Below, piece by piece: positions 51,181 to 61,670 of a stretch of 64,000 nt of DNA (its first letter is position 1; every line of letters begins with the position of its first letter). The notes under the pieces are model-generated. The model searched no databases. It had not been told where the DNA came from and saw nothing but the letters and a program-made list of their open reading frames with translations. The stretch lies in assembly GCA_947258785.1 (NCBI GenBank), contig CAMYJT010000011.1, positions 1 to 64,000 on the forward strand, given 5' to 3'. The position numbers and the translations under genes are program-made. Origin of the DNA: an uncultured Gammaproteobacteria bacterium. GTDB lineage: Bacteria; Pseudomonadota; Gammaproteobacteria; Arenicellales; JAANXG01.

Positions 51181-51621
51181 ATGTCGCGCGTCACCATCGA
51201 AGAATTCGAACGCATCGCCTACGAGCGGGTGCCGTTCGTCGCGCAGCTGGGCGTGATCGTAGAGGAGATCGAGGCCGGCGCCGCCCGTTTGCGGGTCCCA
51301 TTCCGGGATGATTTTCTGCGTCCAGGCGGCACCATTTCCGGTCCGGTCATGATGGGGCTTGCGGATCTCGCCATGTACGCGGCGGTGATGAGCAGGATCG
51401 GTCCGGAGGAACTCACAGTGACGACCGATCTGAACATCAATTTTCTGCGCCGGCCGTTGCCGGGGGATTTGCTTGCCGAGGCAAAAGTGTTAAAGCTGGG
51501 CAAGCGGCTCGCGGTGGGTGAGGTGGGCTTGTTCCGTGACGGTGATGACGACATGGTCGCCCATGTCACCGCGACGTACTCGATTCCGCCGCAAGCCGAC
51601 GCTGACATGGCGCAAGCGTAG
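51181..51621 (+). CDS. PaaI-like hotdog-fold thioesterase
   Basis: The 146-residue hotdog protein starts at the ATG at 51181. The family signature is GGTISGPVMMGLADLAMYAAVM followed by LTVTDLNINFLRRP-like strands and GDLLAEAKVLKLGKRLAVGEV. Such enzymes hydrolyse acyl-CoA thioesters. The Asn/His-Gly-Gly position preceding the central helix reads RPGGTISG. It is divergent from the isomerase gene and 67 bases before the dehalogenase gene. Confidence 0.85.
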   Translation: MSRVTIEEFERIAYERVPFVAQLGVIVEEIEAGAARLRVPFRDDFLRPGGTISGPVMMGLADLAMYAAVMSRIGPEELTVTTDLNINFLRRPLPGDLLAEAKVLKLGKRLAVGEVGLFRDGDDDMVAHVTATYSIPPQADADMAQA

Positions 51622-51688
51622 CTGCGGATGTCTGGCGTGAACAGGAGTGACTCATCAGATACCCATAGCGCACAGCGAGGTTGACACT

Positions 51689-52378
51689 ATGACGCAGGAT
51701 CGATTTTCCAACGTCAAGGCGTGTGTGTTCGACGCCTACGGGACGCTGTTCGACGTGCATTCGGCGGTTGGGCGACACAAACCCCGCTTGGGCAAAGACG
51801 CCGACGCAGTTTCTGCACTGTGGCGGACCAAGCAGTTGGAGTACACGTGGTTGCGCAGCCTAATGTCGCGCCACGTGGATTTTTGGCAAGTCACCGGCGA
51901 TGCCTTGGACTATGCGCTGGACGCGTATGATGTGCATGATCCGGCGCTGCGCGACGAGCTGATGCAGGCCTATCTGTCGCTGGCGCCGTATCCGGAGGTA
52001 CGGTCGGTGCTGCAGCGCCTGAAACAGCACGGCATGCGTACCGCGATACTCTCGAACGGCTCCCCCAATATGTTGGAGGCTGCAGTCGCCGGCGCCGGCA
52101 TCGCGAAACTGCTCGACGCCGTGCTGTCCGTCGAGGACGTCGGGATTTTCAAACCCGATCCTCGGGTCTATCAGCTCGCCGTCGACAGGCTTGGGGTGGC
52201 CGCCGGGGAAATCAGTTTTCAGTCGTCGAACGCCTGGGACGCGGTGGCTGCGGCCACCTTCGGCATGCGGGTGGCGTGGTGTAACCGTTTCGGCCAGCGG
52301 CGCGAGCGGCTCACGGCCCAGCCGGACGCCGAACTGAAGACGCTGGATGAGCTGCCGCCGCTGCTGGGATTCGAATAG
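51689..52378 (+). CDS. haloacid dehalogenase, type II
   Basis: The HAD enzyme (229 residues from the ATG at 51689) carries the nucleophile Asp in VFDAYGTLFDVHSAV, the LSNGSPNML motif II, Lys in IFKPDPRVYQLA and the type II signature SSNAWDAVAAATFGMRVAW. Type II enzymes release halide from L-2-haloacids with inversion. Many homologs are annotated from these motifs without proof of substrate. Confidence 0.9.
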   Translation: MTQDRFSNVKACVFDAYGTLFDVHSAVGRHKPRLGKDADAVSALWRTKQLEYTWLRSLMSRHVDFWQVTGDALDYALDAYDVHDPALRDELMQAYLSLAPYPEVRSVLQRLKQHGMRTAILSNGSPNMLEAAVAGAGIAKLLDAVLSVEDVGIFKPDPRVYQLAVDRLGVAAGEISFQSSNAWDAVAAATFGMRVAWCNRFGQRRERLTAQPDAELKTLDELPPLLGFE

Positions 52379-52434
52379 ACTACGTACATGCCAGGCATGA
52401 GAATCCAACGGGCGCGGGCATTGCGGTAAGGCTT

Positions 52435-53244
52435 ATGAGTCTTATGCAGATCGGCGCCGGGGATGCCGTCTACTACGAGCATCACCCGCCGGAGCAGGAC
52501 GACGGCCACAGCTTTGTGTTTTTCAACGCGCTAACCGGTGACGTGGGCATGTGGAACGCCGAGGTCGTTCCGGCGCTGCGCAGCCACGGGCACGGAACGC
52601 TGACCTACAACCTGCGTGGGCAGGCCCGCAGCCCGTTCAGCGAGCCCGATCGCCTGGACGCGGCTCACATCGTCGACGACGCGACGCAGTTGTTGCGAGA
52701 GATAAACCCGCTCCGGCCGGTGTTGGTGGGGTTATCCATCGGCGGATTGTATGCGGCACGGGCGATTATCGGAGGTGCGCAGGCCGATGCGCTGGTGCTC
52801 ATCAACACCCTGCGCCGCGACGGCCCGCGGCTGCGCTGGATCAACGATGCCCTGGTCCGTTGTTCGGAGGTCGGCGGCCTGGAGCTGTTCCGGGATCTGT
52901 TTTGTCCGCTGTTGTTCAATGAGCGTTGGCAGGCCGAACACCGGTCCGGCTTCCTGGGCCCGGATGCGTACACCGCCATCGACCGGGACAGCGGCATCTA
53001 CCACCTGCTCCGCCATGCCGTGAACACGGACTGGGACATCCCCTACGAGCGGCTCACGCTGCCGGTGCTGGTGCTCACCGGCCGGCAGGACCGGGTCTTC
53101 TACAACCCCGATGATGTCGAACAGCTGCTGGCCCGGCTGCCCGACGTGCGGCATCTGGAGGACGCCGACTCCGGGCACATGCTGCCGGCCGAACATCCCG
53201 CATGGCTCCTTGACGCCGTTTTGAAGTTCACGGAACAACTGTGA
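52435..53244 (+). CDS. alpha/beta-hydrolase
   Basis: The 269-residue hydrolase has a complete triad: Ser in VGLSIGGLYAAR, Asp in VLTGRQDRVFYNP and His in DADSGHMLPAEHP. The oxyanion strand is FVFFNALTGDVGMW. The substrate is unknown. It overlaps the EamA gene by one base (TGATG), so the two are translationally coupled. Confidence 0.88.
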   Translation: MSLMQIGAGDAVYYEHHPPEQDDGHSFVFFNALTGDVGMWNAEVVPALRSHGHGTLTYNLRGQARSPFSEPDRLDAAHIVDDATQLLREINPLRPVLVGLSIGGLYAARAIIGGAQADALVLINTLRRDGPRLRWINDALVRCSEVGGLELFRDLFCPLLFNERWQAEHRSGFLGPDAYTAIDRDSGIYHLLRHAVNTDWDIPYERLTLPVLVLTGRQDRVFYNPDDVEQLLARLPDVRHLEDADSGHMLPAEHPAWLLDAVLKFTEQL

Positions 53245-54185
53245 TGTCGTTGTGGCGGCGTCATGGCTGGCTGGCCTACCTGGCGGTATTGGTGGGGGTC
53301 TTCGGACACGCATCGAGCGAGTTCGTTGCCGTGCTTTCCCGGGTGGCGGGGCCGGAACTTTCCGTGTGGCGATTCCTGCTGGGTGGCGTCGGTCTGGTCA
53401 TGGTGGCGCTGGTCTTTCCCAACAGCCGTGACCTGTTGACCCCGCTCAAGCGGCTGGGGTGGCGGTTGGTGTGGCTGGCGGTACTCGGTGTCACCATCGG
53501 CTACCTGCTGTTCCACTGGGCGCTGGATTTCGCCACCGTGCCGCAAGTGGCGACCACCGTCACCTGCATTCCGATCTTTGTGGCCCTGGCCAATCTGTGG
53601 CTGAATCGGCAGCCGATTTCCGGCGGGCGCTGGTTGACGGGGATCGCCGCGGTCATCGGCGTCGCGGTGCTCATTACAGACGGCTATCTGGCCAGGCTCG
53701 CCGGTGACACCGCCAACCTGTTCGGAGTGATGCTGGCGGTCGGTTGTGCGGCCACCGTCGCCCTGTTCACCGTCCTGGTGCGTCCGATCATCGCGGAATA
53801 CGGCGCGCTGCGGATCACCGCCCTCACGCTGGTGCTCGGCGCGGCCGGGCTGTGGCTGCTGGTGGGGATGAGTCGGGGCGTGTGGGTAAACCCGGCGACG
53901 CTGTTCCAGCGCCCCGGCCCGGAAGTCGCCGCGTTGCTCACCATCGCCGTGTGGAATACCACCGTCACCCAGTTCTTGTGGATCGGCGGACTCGCCGCGG
54001 TCCCCGACATCACCCGCGGCAGTTATCTGTTCTTCTTAAAGCCGGTGATCGCGATGGCGCTCACCCTGTTGTTCCTCGGCCAGCGCGTCACCCTGATGCA
54101 GTGGCTGGCCATGCTGCTCATCTGTGGCGCGGTGTTGGTCGAAATGAACTGGCACCGCCTGGCGCCGGCGTCACGAGACGCCTAA
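53244..54185 (+). CDS. EamA-family (DMT superfamily) transporter
   Basis: Ten membrane helices in two EamA repeats are expected from 313 residues: GWLAYLAVLVGVFGHASSEF to VLITDGYL, and NLFGVMLAVGCAATVALF to the end. The motif KPVIAMALTLLFLGQRVT is the usual end of the second repeat. It probably exports a metabolite, perhaps one related to the coupled hydrolase. The start is the ATG at 53244. Confidence 0.88.
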   Translation: MSLWRRHGWLAYLAVLVGVFGHASSEFVAVLSRVAGPELSVWRFLLGGVGLVMVALVFPNSRDLLTPLKRLGWRLVWLAVLGVTIGYLLFHWALDFATVPQVATTVTCIPIFVALANLWLNRQPISGGRWLTGIAAVIGVAVLITDGYLARLAGDTANLFGVMLAVGCAATVALFTVLVRPIIAEYGALRITALTLVLGAAGLWLLVGMSRGVWVNPATLFQRPGPEVAALLTIAVWNTTVTQFLWIGGLAAVPDITRGSYLFFLKPVIAMALTLLFLGQRVTLMQWLAMLLICGAVLVEMNWHRLAPASRDA

Positions 54186-54202
54186 CCGCCGGCCATCGGC
54201 GG
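54186..54202. repeat. hairpin CCGCCG-N5-CGGCGG after the EamA gene
   Basis: A perfect six-base stem lies directly after the stop codon and upstream of frdC. There is no T-tract. It may lie at the transcript end or in the frdC upstream region. Confidence 0.35.
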
Positions 54203-54297
54203 TCCCGGATGGCAGCGCCCGGACGCGGCGCTTCGAGACGTCCCATCCGTGACCGGCATCAAGGCGTATCGAGTCGGTTCCAGGCCATGATTACCCC

Positions 54298-55077
54298 ATG
54301 GAGCGCTTGGATGAGCCAATCCGCGACCGGCATCGGCGCTGGCCGGCGGTATTCGACGCCCTGCAGAGTGTGTCGGGATTGGTGCTCGCCGTATTCGTGT
54401 TGTTTCACCTGTTGTTCGACGCCTCGATACTGATCGGCAAGGATGCCATGTACGCGGTGAGCCGCTTCTTCGAGGGCGAGTACGTCTTTGGACGGCCGGT
54501 TCCGCCCTTGGTGTCGCTACTGGCCGGGCTGGTGTTTGCCGTGTTTGTCGTGCACGCGCTGCTGGCCCTGCGCAAGTTTCCCGCCAACGCTCGGCAGTAC
54601 CGGACCTTCTTGGATCACAAGGCGGCGATGCGGCACGAGGACACATCGCTGTGGTTGGTGCAGGTGTTGACGGGATTCGCCCTGTTCTTTCTGGGCTCGG
54701 TCCACTTGTATGGAGTGTTGACGCAGCCGGGTGACATCGGACCGTTCGCGTCCGCGGATCGCGTCTGGTCCGGCCGGATGTGGCCCCTTTACCTGCTGCT
54801 GCTGCCGGCCGTGGTCGTGCACGCCGGTATCGGGGTGTACCGGGTGGCGCTCAAGTGGGTCCCGCATTTGGTGAGCGCAAACCGGGATTCGCGAACGGCG
54901 TTGCGGCGCGCCCGGCGGTGGCTGATCGTGTGTTATCTGTTGTTGGGATACCTGGCCCTGGCGGCCTACATGCGCATCGGTATCGAGCACGCAGACCAGG
55001 CCGGCGAGCGTTACGCACCGGCTGCAGCGGTGTCGCCGGTCTCCGGCATCGATGGCCCTCCGCGGCGCATCCCGTGA
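54298..55077 (+). CDS. frdC: FrdC, diheme cytochrome b subunit of fumarate reductase, Wolinella type
   Basis: The five-helix membrane anchor (259 residues) carries two hemes and the quinol site. Four axial histidines are at His37, His86, His136 and His175, and the quinol-site glutamate is Glu59. Each lies exactly seven positions before the equivalents I recall in Wolinella succinogenes FrdC (44, 93, 143, 182 and 66). Segments such as [30 protein letters not shown] and [15 protein letters not shown] also match. The E-pathway glutamate (180 in Wolinella) is Val173 here. The stop overlaps frdA (GTGA). The upstream gap of 112 bases shows no FNR-like box. Confidence 0.93.
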   Translation: MERLDEPIRDRHRRWPAVFDALQSVSGLVLAVFVLFHLLFDASILIGKDAMYAVSRFFEGEYVFGRPVPPLVSLLAGLVFAVFVVHALLALRKFPANARQYRTFLDHKAAMRHEDTSLWLVQVLTGFALFFLGSVHLYGVLTQPGDIGPFASADRVWSGRMWPLYLLLLPAVVVHAGIGVYRVALKWVPHLVSANRDSRTALRRARRWLIVCYLLLGYLALAAYMRIGIEHADQAGERYAPAAAVSPVSGIDGPPRRIP

Positions 55078-57059
55078 AGGTCGTCTACACGGACGTGCTC
55101 GTGGTCGGTGGCGGGTTGGCCGGGCTACGCACCGCCATCGGTGTCAGCAATCGCGGGCTCGATGTCATCGTGTTGAGCCTGGTCCCGGCCAAACGCTCTC
55201 ATTCCGCCGCCGCCCAGGGCGGCATGCAGGCCAGTCTCGCCAATTCGATAAAGGGTGCGGGCGACAACGAAGACATGCACTTCACGGACACCGTCCGCGG
55301 CAGTGACTGGGGTGCGGATCAGACGGTGGTGCGCATGTTCGTGAACACGGCGCCCAAGGCGGTGCGGGAATTGGCGGCGTGGGGAGTGCCCTGGAACCGC
55401 GTCCAACGCGGGTCCCGCGAGGTGGTGATCAACGGCCGGAAGGTCACCGTGACCGAACGCGATGCGGCGCACGGCCTGATCACCGCCCGGGATTTCGGGG
55501 GCACCCATAAATGGCGCACCTGCTTTGTCTCCGACACCACCGGACACGCCATGTTGTATGCGATGAGCGATCAGTCGATAGCGCGTTCGATTCCCGTGCA
55601 CGAACGGATCGAGGCGATGGCGTTGATCCACGACGGGGGGCGTTGCCTGGGGGTGGTGGCGCGCAATCTGGTGACCGGCCGCTTGATTGCCTACGTCGCC
55701 CGCGCCACGGCCATCGCCTCCGGTGGTTTCGGTCGGATCTACCGGGTGTCCACCAACGCGGTCATTAACGAAGGGCTCGGCGCTGCGATTGCGTTGGAAA
55801 CGGGGATCGCCGCGCTGGGTAACATGGAGGCCGTCCAGTTTCACCCTACGGGCATCTTTCCGGCCGGCATCCTGGTGACCGAGGGCTGCCGCGGTGACGG
55901 CGGTCTATTGCGCGATGCGCACGGACATCGTTTCATGCCGGACTACGAGCCGGAGAAGCAGGAACTGGCGTCCCGCGACGTGGTATCTCGCCGCATGGAG
56001 GAGCACATCCGGCGCGGCCAGGGGGTCAAGAGCCGTTACGGTGATCACCTGTGGCTGGACATCACGATACTGGGTCGCGCCCACATCGAGAAGAATCTGC
56101 GCGAGGTGCAGGACATCTGCCGCAACTTCTTGGACATCGACCCTGCCGAGGAAATGATTCCGGTGCGGCCGGCGCAGCACTACAGCATGGGCGGGATCCG
56201 CACCGATTACACCGGTCAGAGCCGGACGCTCAAGGGTCTGTTCGCCTGCGGCGAGGCCGCGTGCTGGGATTTGCACGGCTTCAACCGCCTCGGCGGCAAT
56301 TCGGTGGCCGAGACCGTCGTATCCGGAATGCTGGTCGGTGAATACATCGGTGATTTCTGTGCGTCTGCCGACGGTGACGTCAACATCTCCAGCGGCCTGG
56401 TGCGCGAGTTCTGGCAGCGCGAAGAGCGGCGCATTGCCGGCCTGCTCAAGGGGAACGGGACGGAAAACCCCTTCGATCTGTTGCGGTCCATGCAGGATCT
56501 GATGACCGAAAAGGTGGGGATCTTCCGCAACGGCGCCACGCTCGAGTCTGCGGTCGACGAGCTGCAACAACTCTACCGGCGCAGCGGCAATCTGCGCGTG
56601 CGGGCGCGTGCCTGGGGCGCAAATCCCGAGCTGACGGCGGCGTACCGGGTGCGCCGCATGCTCAAACTGGCGCTGTGCGTCGCCTGTGGCGCACTGGCCA
56701 GGACCGAGAGCCGCGGCGCGCATTTCCGCGAGGACTGCCTGCAGCGCAACGACCGTGACTGGTTGCGGCGCACCCTCGCCACCTGGGCCGGCGACGACCA
56801 CGACCGGCCAACCCTGAACTACGAGGAGCTGGACGTCACGGGCATGGAGTTGCCGCCGGGCTGGCGTGGTTACGGCGCCAAGGACTACATCGAGCATCCG
56901 GGTGCCGCGCAACGGCTCGAGCAGATCGAACGTATTGTGGCGGCCAGGCCGGCGGCGGACCGCCGCGATTTACAGGCGGCGGTCATGCCCTACGAGCACC
57001 TGGTGCCGGCCCGGTACCGGGGCGGGAACGAACGGCTGGCAGAGGCTGCGGCGCAATGA
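55074..57059 (+). CDS. frdA: FrdA, flavoprotein subunit of fumarate reductase
   Basis: FrdA reduces fumarate to succinate with covalent FAD. The GTG at 55074 gives 661 residues starting [20 protein letters not shown]; the longer open frame upstream is inside frdC. His43 in [11 protein letters not shown] is the FAD attachment site. [33 protein letters not shown] and [12 protein letters not shown] form the active site and FAD cradle, and [11 protein letters not shown] follows. The sequence resembles the epsilonproteobacterial enzyme more than E. coli FrdA or SdhA. It overlaps frdC and frdB by four bases each. Confidence 0.95.
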   Translation: MKVVYTDVLVVGGGLAGLRTAIGVSNRGLDVIVLSLVPAKRSHSAAAQGGMQASLANSIKGAGDNEDMHFTDTVRGSDWGADQTVVRMFVNTAPKAVRELAAWGVPWNRVQRGSREVVINGRKVTVTERDAAHGLITARDFGGTHKWRTCFVSDTTGHAMLYAMSDQSIARSIPVHERIEAMALIHDGGRCLGVVARNLVTGRLIAYVARATAIASGGFGRIYRVSTNAVINEGLGAAIALETGIAALGNMEAVQFHPTGIFPAGILVTEGCRGDGGLLRDAHGHRFMPDYEPEKQELASRDVVSRRMEEHIRRGQGVKSRYGDHLWLDITILGRAHIEKNLREVQDICRNFLDIDPAEEMIPVRPAQHYSMGGIRTDYTGQSRTLKGLFACGEAACWDLHGFNRLGGNSVAETVVSGMLVGEYIGDFCASADGDVNISSGLVREFWQREERRIAGLLKGNGTENPFDLLRSMQDLMTEKVGIFRNGATLESAVDELQQLYRRSGNLRVRARAWGANPELTAAYRVRRMLKLALCVACGALARTESRGAHFREDCLQRNDRDWLRRTLATWAGDDHDRPTLNYEELDVTGMELPPGWRGYGAKDYIEHPGAAQRLEQIERIVAARPAADRRDLQAAVMPYEHLVPARYRGGNERLAEAAAQ

Positions 57060-57805
57060 CCGGGGTGACCGAAACCGGCCGGATGCTGCGCATCCAGGTA
57101 CTCCGCTTCAATCCGCAGAGCCGCCGCAGCCGTCCGCACGTGCAGAGCTTCACGCTGCAGGAGACGGAGGGCATGACCTTGTTCATCGCGCTCAACGAGA
57201 TCCGCGAGACCCAGGACCCGTCACTGCAATTCGATTTCGTGTGCCGCGCCGGCATCTGTGGCAGCTGCGGGATGTTGATCAACGGCCGGCCCGGTCTAGC
57301 CTGTCGCACGCTGACCATTAATCTCGATGCCGACATCGTGTTGGCGCCGCTGCCGGTGTTCGAGCTGATCGCCGATTTGTCCGTGAACACGGGAAAGTGG
57401 ATGCGGGCGATGAGTGAGCGCTTGGAAACCTGGGTGCACCGCGGCACAGAGGCCGATCTCAGCCGCCTGGAGGAGCGCATGGAACCCGAACTGGCGGAGC
57501 AACTCTACGAGCTGGACCGGTGCATAGAATGCGGTTGCTGCGTCGGCGCTTGCGGCACCGCGCGCATGCGCGACGACTTCATCGGCGCGGTGGGCTTGAA
57601 CAAGATCGCCCGTTTCCGCCTCGATCCCCGGGACGATCGGGACGACGCCGCGTACTACCAGGTGGTCGGGGATGACGACGGCGTATTCGGCTGCATGACC
57701 CTGCTGGCTTGCCAGGACGTGTGCCCGAAGCGGCTCCCGCTGCAGACGCAGATCGCCTACCTGCGCCGCCGCATGCTGGTCCGCGGCGCCCGCCGATCCA
57801 GTTAG
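57056..57805 (+). CDS. frdB: FrdB, iron-sulfur subunit of fumarate reductase
   Basis: The 249-residue subunit links the hemes of FrdC to the FAD of FrdA. Cysteines for the [2Fe-2S] centre are 63, 68, 71 and 83 ([10 protein letters not shown] and LAC). Those for the [4Fe-4S] and [3Fe-4S] centres are in [11 protein letters not shown] (156, 159, 162, 166) and [14 protein letters not shown] (213, 219, 223). The set is complete. An extra Cys161 stands inside the second motif. ATGA overlap couples it to frdA. Confidence 0.95.
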   Translation: MTGVTETGRMLRIQVLRFNPQSRRSRPHVQSFTLQETEGMTLFIALNEIRETQDPSLQFDFVCRAGICGSCGMLINGRPGLACRTLTINLDADIVLAPLPVFELIADLSVNTGKWMRAMSERLETWVHRGTEADLSRLEERMEPELAEQLYELDRCIECGCCVGACGTARMRDDFIGAVGLNKIARFRLDPRDDRDDAAYYQVVGDDDGVFGCMTLLACQDVCPKRLPLQTQIAYLRRRMLVRGARRSS

Positions 57806-57853
57806 AACGCGCCTCAGAAGCACAAACTGTACGAATCAACTAAGACCGAATCA

Positions 57854-57867
57854 TTGAACACAATCAA
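57854..57867. promoter_or_regulatory. FNR/Anr-box-like sequence in a convergent gap
   Basis: TTGAA-CACA-ATCAA matches the FNR consensus TTGAT-N4-ATCAA in nine of ten positions. It lies between the convergent frdB and metallo-beta-lactamase genes, 49 bases after frdB, where no known promoter should be. Chance in an AT-rich gap is quite possible. Confidence 0.25.
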
Positions 57868-57890
57868 GTTGATACACGATTATTGCGCCG

Positions 57891-57916
57891 CCTTGGTGCA
57901 ATATGCAGGCTAAGCC
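57891..57916 (-). repeat. 26-bp intergenic repeat, copy 1
   Basis: Read on the minus strand it contains TGCATATTGCACCAAGG and matches copy 2 (63345-63370) in 25 of 26 positions, in opposite orientation. It lies in the 115-base gap between convergent genes, four bases past the end of the metallo-beta-lactamase gene. Confidence 0.8.
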
Positions 57917-57920
57917 GGAT

Positions 57921-58601
57921 CTAAAACGTCCGCTTGTCGCCGGGCTGCATCACGATGACCTGAGTGGGAAAATCGCCCAGCGCGGCCTTGAACTGTTCGG
58001 GGGTCCCCTTGAGCGGCGGGAAGGTGCCGTAGTGAATCGGAATCACGGTTTTGGTCTTGAGCAGATTCTTCACCGCGTAGGCGGCGTGCGCCGGGTCCAT
58101 GGTGAAATGCCCGCCGATGGACAGCAGCGCCAGATCGGGCCGGTAGTACTCGGCGATGAACCGCATGTCCGCAAACACGCCGGTGTCCCCGGCATGATAG
58201 ACCTTGAAACCGTTTTCCAGTTCGACGATGTAACCGGCCGGCTCACCGCCGGGATGATTGACCTTGGTCCCGGAGCTGTCGGCGTACACGAATTCAGAGC
58301 TGTGTTCCGCCCGCACCATGGTAACGGTGATCCCGTCGCCGAGCGGTTTGATGGGGCCGCACTTGTTGAATCGCATCAACTGCTTATACGGAACGACGCC
58401 GAGGGTACCGAGGGTGTGCCCGAAGTCCGCATTGACGGCCACCTTGGCGCCGGTGGATTTGGCGAGTGCGGCGGTGTCCCCGACGTGATCGCCGTGGCCG
58501 TGGGTGACCAGAATGAGGTCGACCTTACCGATTTTTACGAGGTCCTTGAGCTCCTTCGGTGTCTTCGGGTTTTTGGTGATGAACGGATCGATCAGGATCA
58601 C
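57921..58601 (-). CDS. metallo-beta-lactamase-fold hydrolase (UPF0173-like), N-terminus doubtful
   Basis: From the GTG at 58601 the 226-residue product has the metal-binding TILVTHGHGDHVGD-type motif (LILVTHGHGDHVGDT), a His in RAEHSSEF, YHAGDTGVFADM and the C-terminal IPIHYGTFPPLKG typical of UPF0173 hydrolases. The same frame continues upstream with family-like sequence (FELQWFGQAAVKIATPGGK) but has no ATG, GTG or TTG there. The start is thus unclear: the 5' end may be truncated or frameshifted, or the gene may use a rare start. Homologs often begin with a signal peptide. Confidence 0.75.
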   Translation of the reverse strand: MILIDPFITKNPKTPKELKDLVKIGKVDLILVTHGHGDHVGDTAALAKSTGAKVAVNADFGHTLGTLGVVPYKQLMRFNKCGPIKPLGDGITVTMVRAEHSSEFVYADSSGTKVNHPGGEPAGYIVELENGFKVYHAGDTGVFADMRFIAEYYRPDLALLSIGGHFTMDPAHAAYAVKNLLKTKTVIPIHYGTFPPLKGTPEQFKAALGDFPTQVIVMQPGDKRTF

Positions 58602-58716
58602 CTTGCCGCCCGGTGTCGCGATCTTTACCGCTGCCTGTCCGAACCACTGTAACTCAAACCCGTGCGCGGCACCCGCCGGCGGGCAGAGAGTTGCACGGCG
58701 CCGAACCGAAAACCGG

Positions 58717-59682
58717 TCAGGCCACCCGGTCCCGGGGCTCCGCGCCGGCGAACACGGCGTCGAGATTGTCCAACGCCCGGAATCCCATCGCGTCGCGGGT
58801 CTCTTTGGTCGCGCTGCCGATGTGCGGCAGCAGGAAGGTGTTGTCGAGCGCCGCGAATTCGGGCCGTACGCGCGGTTCGTTCTTGTAAACGTCCAAGCCG
58901 GCCGCGGCCAGCCTGCCTGAACGCAGGGCTTCGAGCAACGCGTCCTCGTCGACCACGCTGCCCCGGGCGGTATTGACGAACACCGCGCCGTCGGGCAGTT
59001 GCGCGAGGCAATCGGCGTTGATCAGGTTCTCGGTCTCCGGGGTCGACGGACAGTGTACGGCCAGGAATTCAGATACCGGCAGCAGGGTGTCGAGGGATTC
59101 GTGGAACCGTGCGCCGTGTTCCAACTCCTCCGGCAGGCGCCGGCGATTGAAGTAGTGGACCGTCATGTCGAAGCCCCGTGCACGCCGTGCGGTGACCTGT
59201 CCGACGCGGCCCATGCCGATGATGCCCAGCGGTTTGCCGGTGAGTTGGGTGCCGACCATGAACGCGGGGCTCCAGCTGTCCCAGGTGCCGGCGCGCATCA
59301 GACGTTCGCCCTCGCTCGCGCGCCGGGCTGCAGCGAGGAGCAGGAGCATGGTGATCTCGGCGGTGGCGTCGGCCAGCACGTCCGGGGTGTTGGTGACGAC
59401 GATGCCGCGCCTGCGGGCCGCGTCCAGGTCGCAGTGGTCGACGCCGACGGAATAGTTGGCGATGACCCTGACGGTGTGGGGGAGCCGCTCGATCACCGCC
59501 GCCGACATGTGCTCCGTGTGGCAGATCAACAGTGCGTCCATGTCCACCGCAAAGGCGAGCAGTTCTTCAGTGGTGTAGAGGCGGTCGTCCTCGTTGAACC
59601 GGGGTTGATAATCTTTCGCCAGTCTTGCCTCGACGGCGGCCGGCAGCGTGCGTGTCACCAGAACGGAAGGTTTGGGGTTCAT
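58717..59682 (-). CDS. D-2-hydroxyacid dehydrogenase (glyoxylate/hydroxypyruvate reductase type)
   Basis: The 321-residue NAD(P)-dependent enzyme reduces a 2-oxoacid such as glyoxylate. It has the Rossmann motif GIIGMGRVGQVTARRA, the catalytic Arg in VNTARGSVVDEDAL, the Glu in GLDVYKNEPRVRPE and His in LLPHIGSATKETRDAM. Arg-Arg-Arg after the second strand (HYFNRRRLP) suggests NADPH preference. The substrate-loop NYSVGVDHCDLDAA is normal. The gene is divergent from the CoA-binding gene. Confidence 0.92.
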   Translation of the reverse strand: MNPKPSVLVTRTLPAAVEARLAKDYQPRFNEDDRLYTTEELLAFAVDMDALLICHTEHMSAAVIERLPHTVRVIANYSVGVDHCDLDAARRRGIVVTNTPDVLADATAEITMLLLLAAARRASEGERLMRAGTWDSWSPAFMVGTQLTGKPLGIIGMGRVGQVTARRARGFDMTVHYFNRRRLPEELEHGARFHESLDTLLPVSEFLAVHCPSTPETENLINADCLAQLPDGAVFVNTARGSVVDEDALLEALRSGRLAAAGLDVYKNEPRVRPEFAALDNTFLLPHIGSATKETRDAMGFRALDNLDAVFAGAEPRDRVA

Positions 59683-59763
59683 AGTATGCGGTCGTCACCC
59701 ATCGGTGTTGTGGCCGAACCCGGCCAGTGAGCGGCCGGGGCCGCGGTTGTTGAACATGTGTTC

Positions 59764-59779
59764 GCCGCTGATCAGCGGC
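59764..59779. promoter_or_regulatory. 16-bp perfect palindrome GCCGCTGATCAGCGGC
   Basis: The palindrome lies in the 209-base divergent gap between the hydroxyacid dehydrogenase and the CoA-binding protein gene. Its perfect symmetry around TGATCA is typical of an operator, but it is GC-rich and no regulator is recognised. Confidence 0.35.
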
Positions 59780-59794
59780 CGGCGACGATTATAA

Positions 59795-61666
<1,872 letters not shown>

Positions 61667-61670
61667 GCCG

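Noticed and set aside
54780..55073. N-terminal extension of frdA by 98 codons
   Set aside because: The extension lies inside frdC, and FrdA homology starts precisely at the GTG at 55074 (GTGA overlap).
57891..57907. Possible sigma54 or NtrC site in the 26-bp repeat (TTGGTGCAATATGCA)
   Set aside because: The GG-to-GC spacing is eight rather than ten bases and the NtrC palindrome is incomplete; both copies lie in convergent gaps where no promoter is needed.
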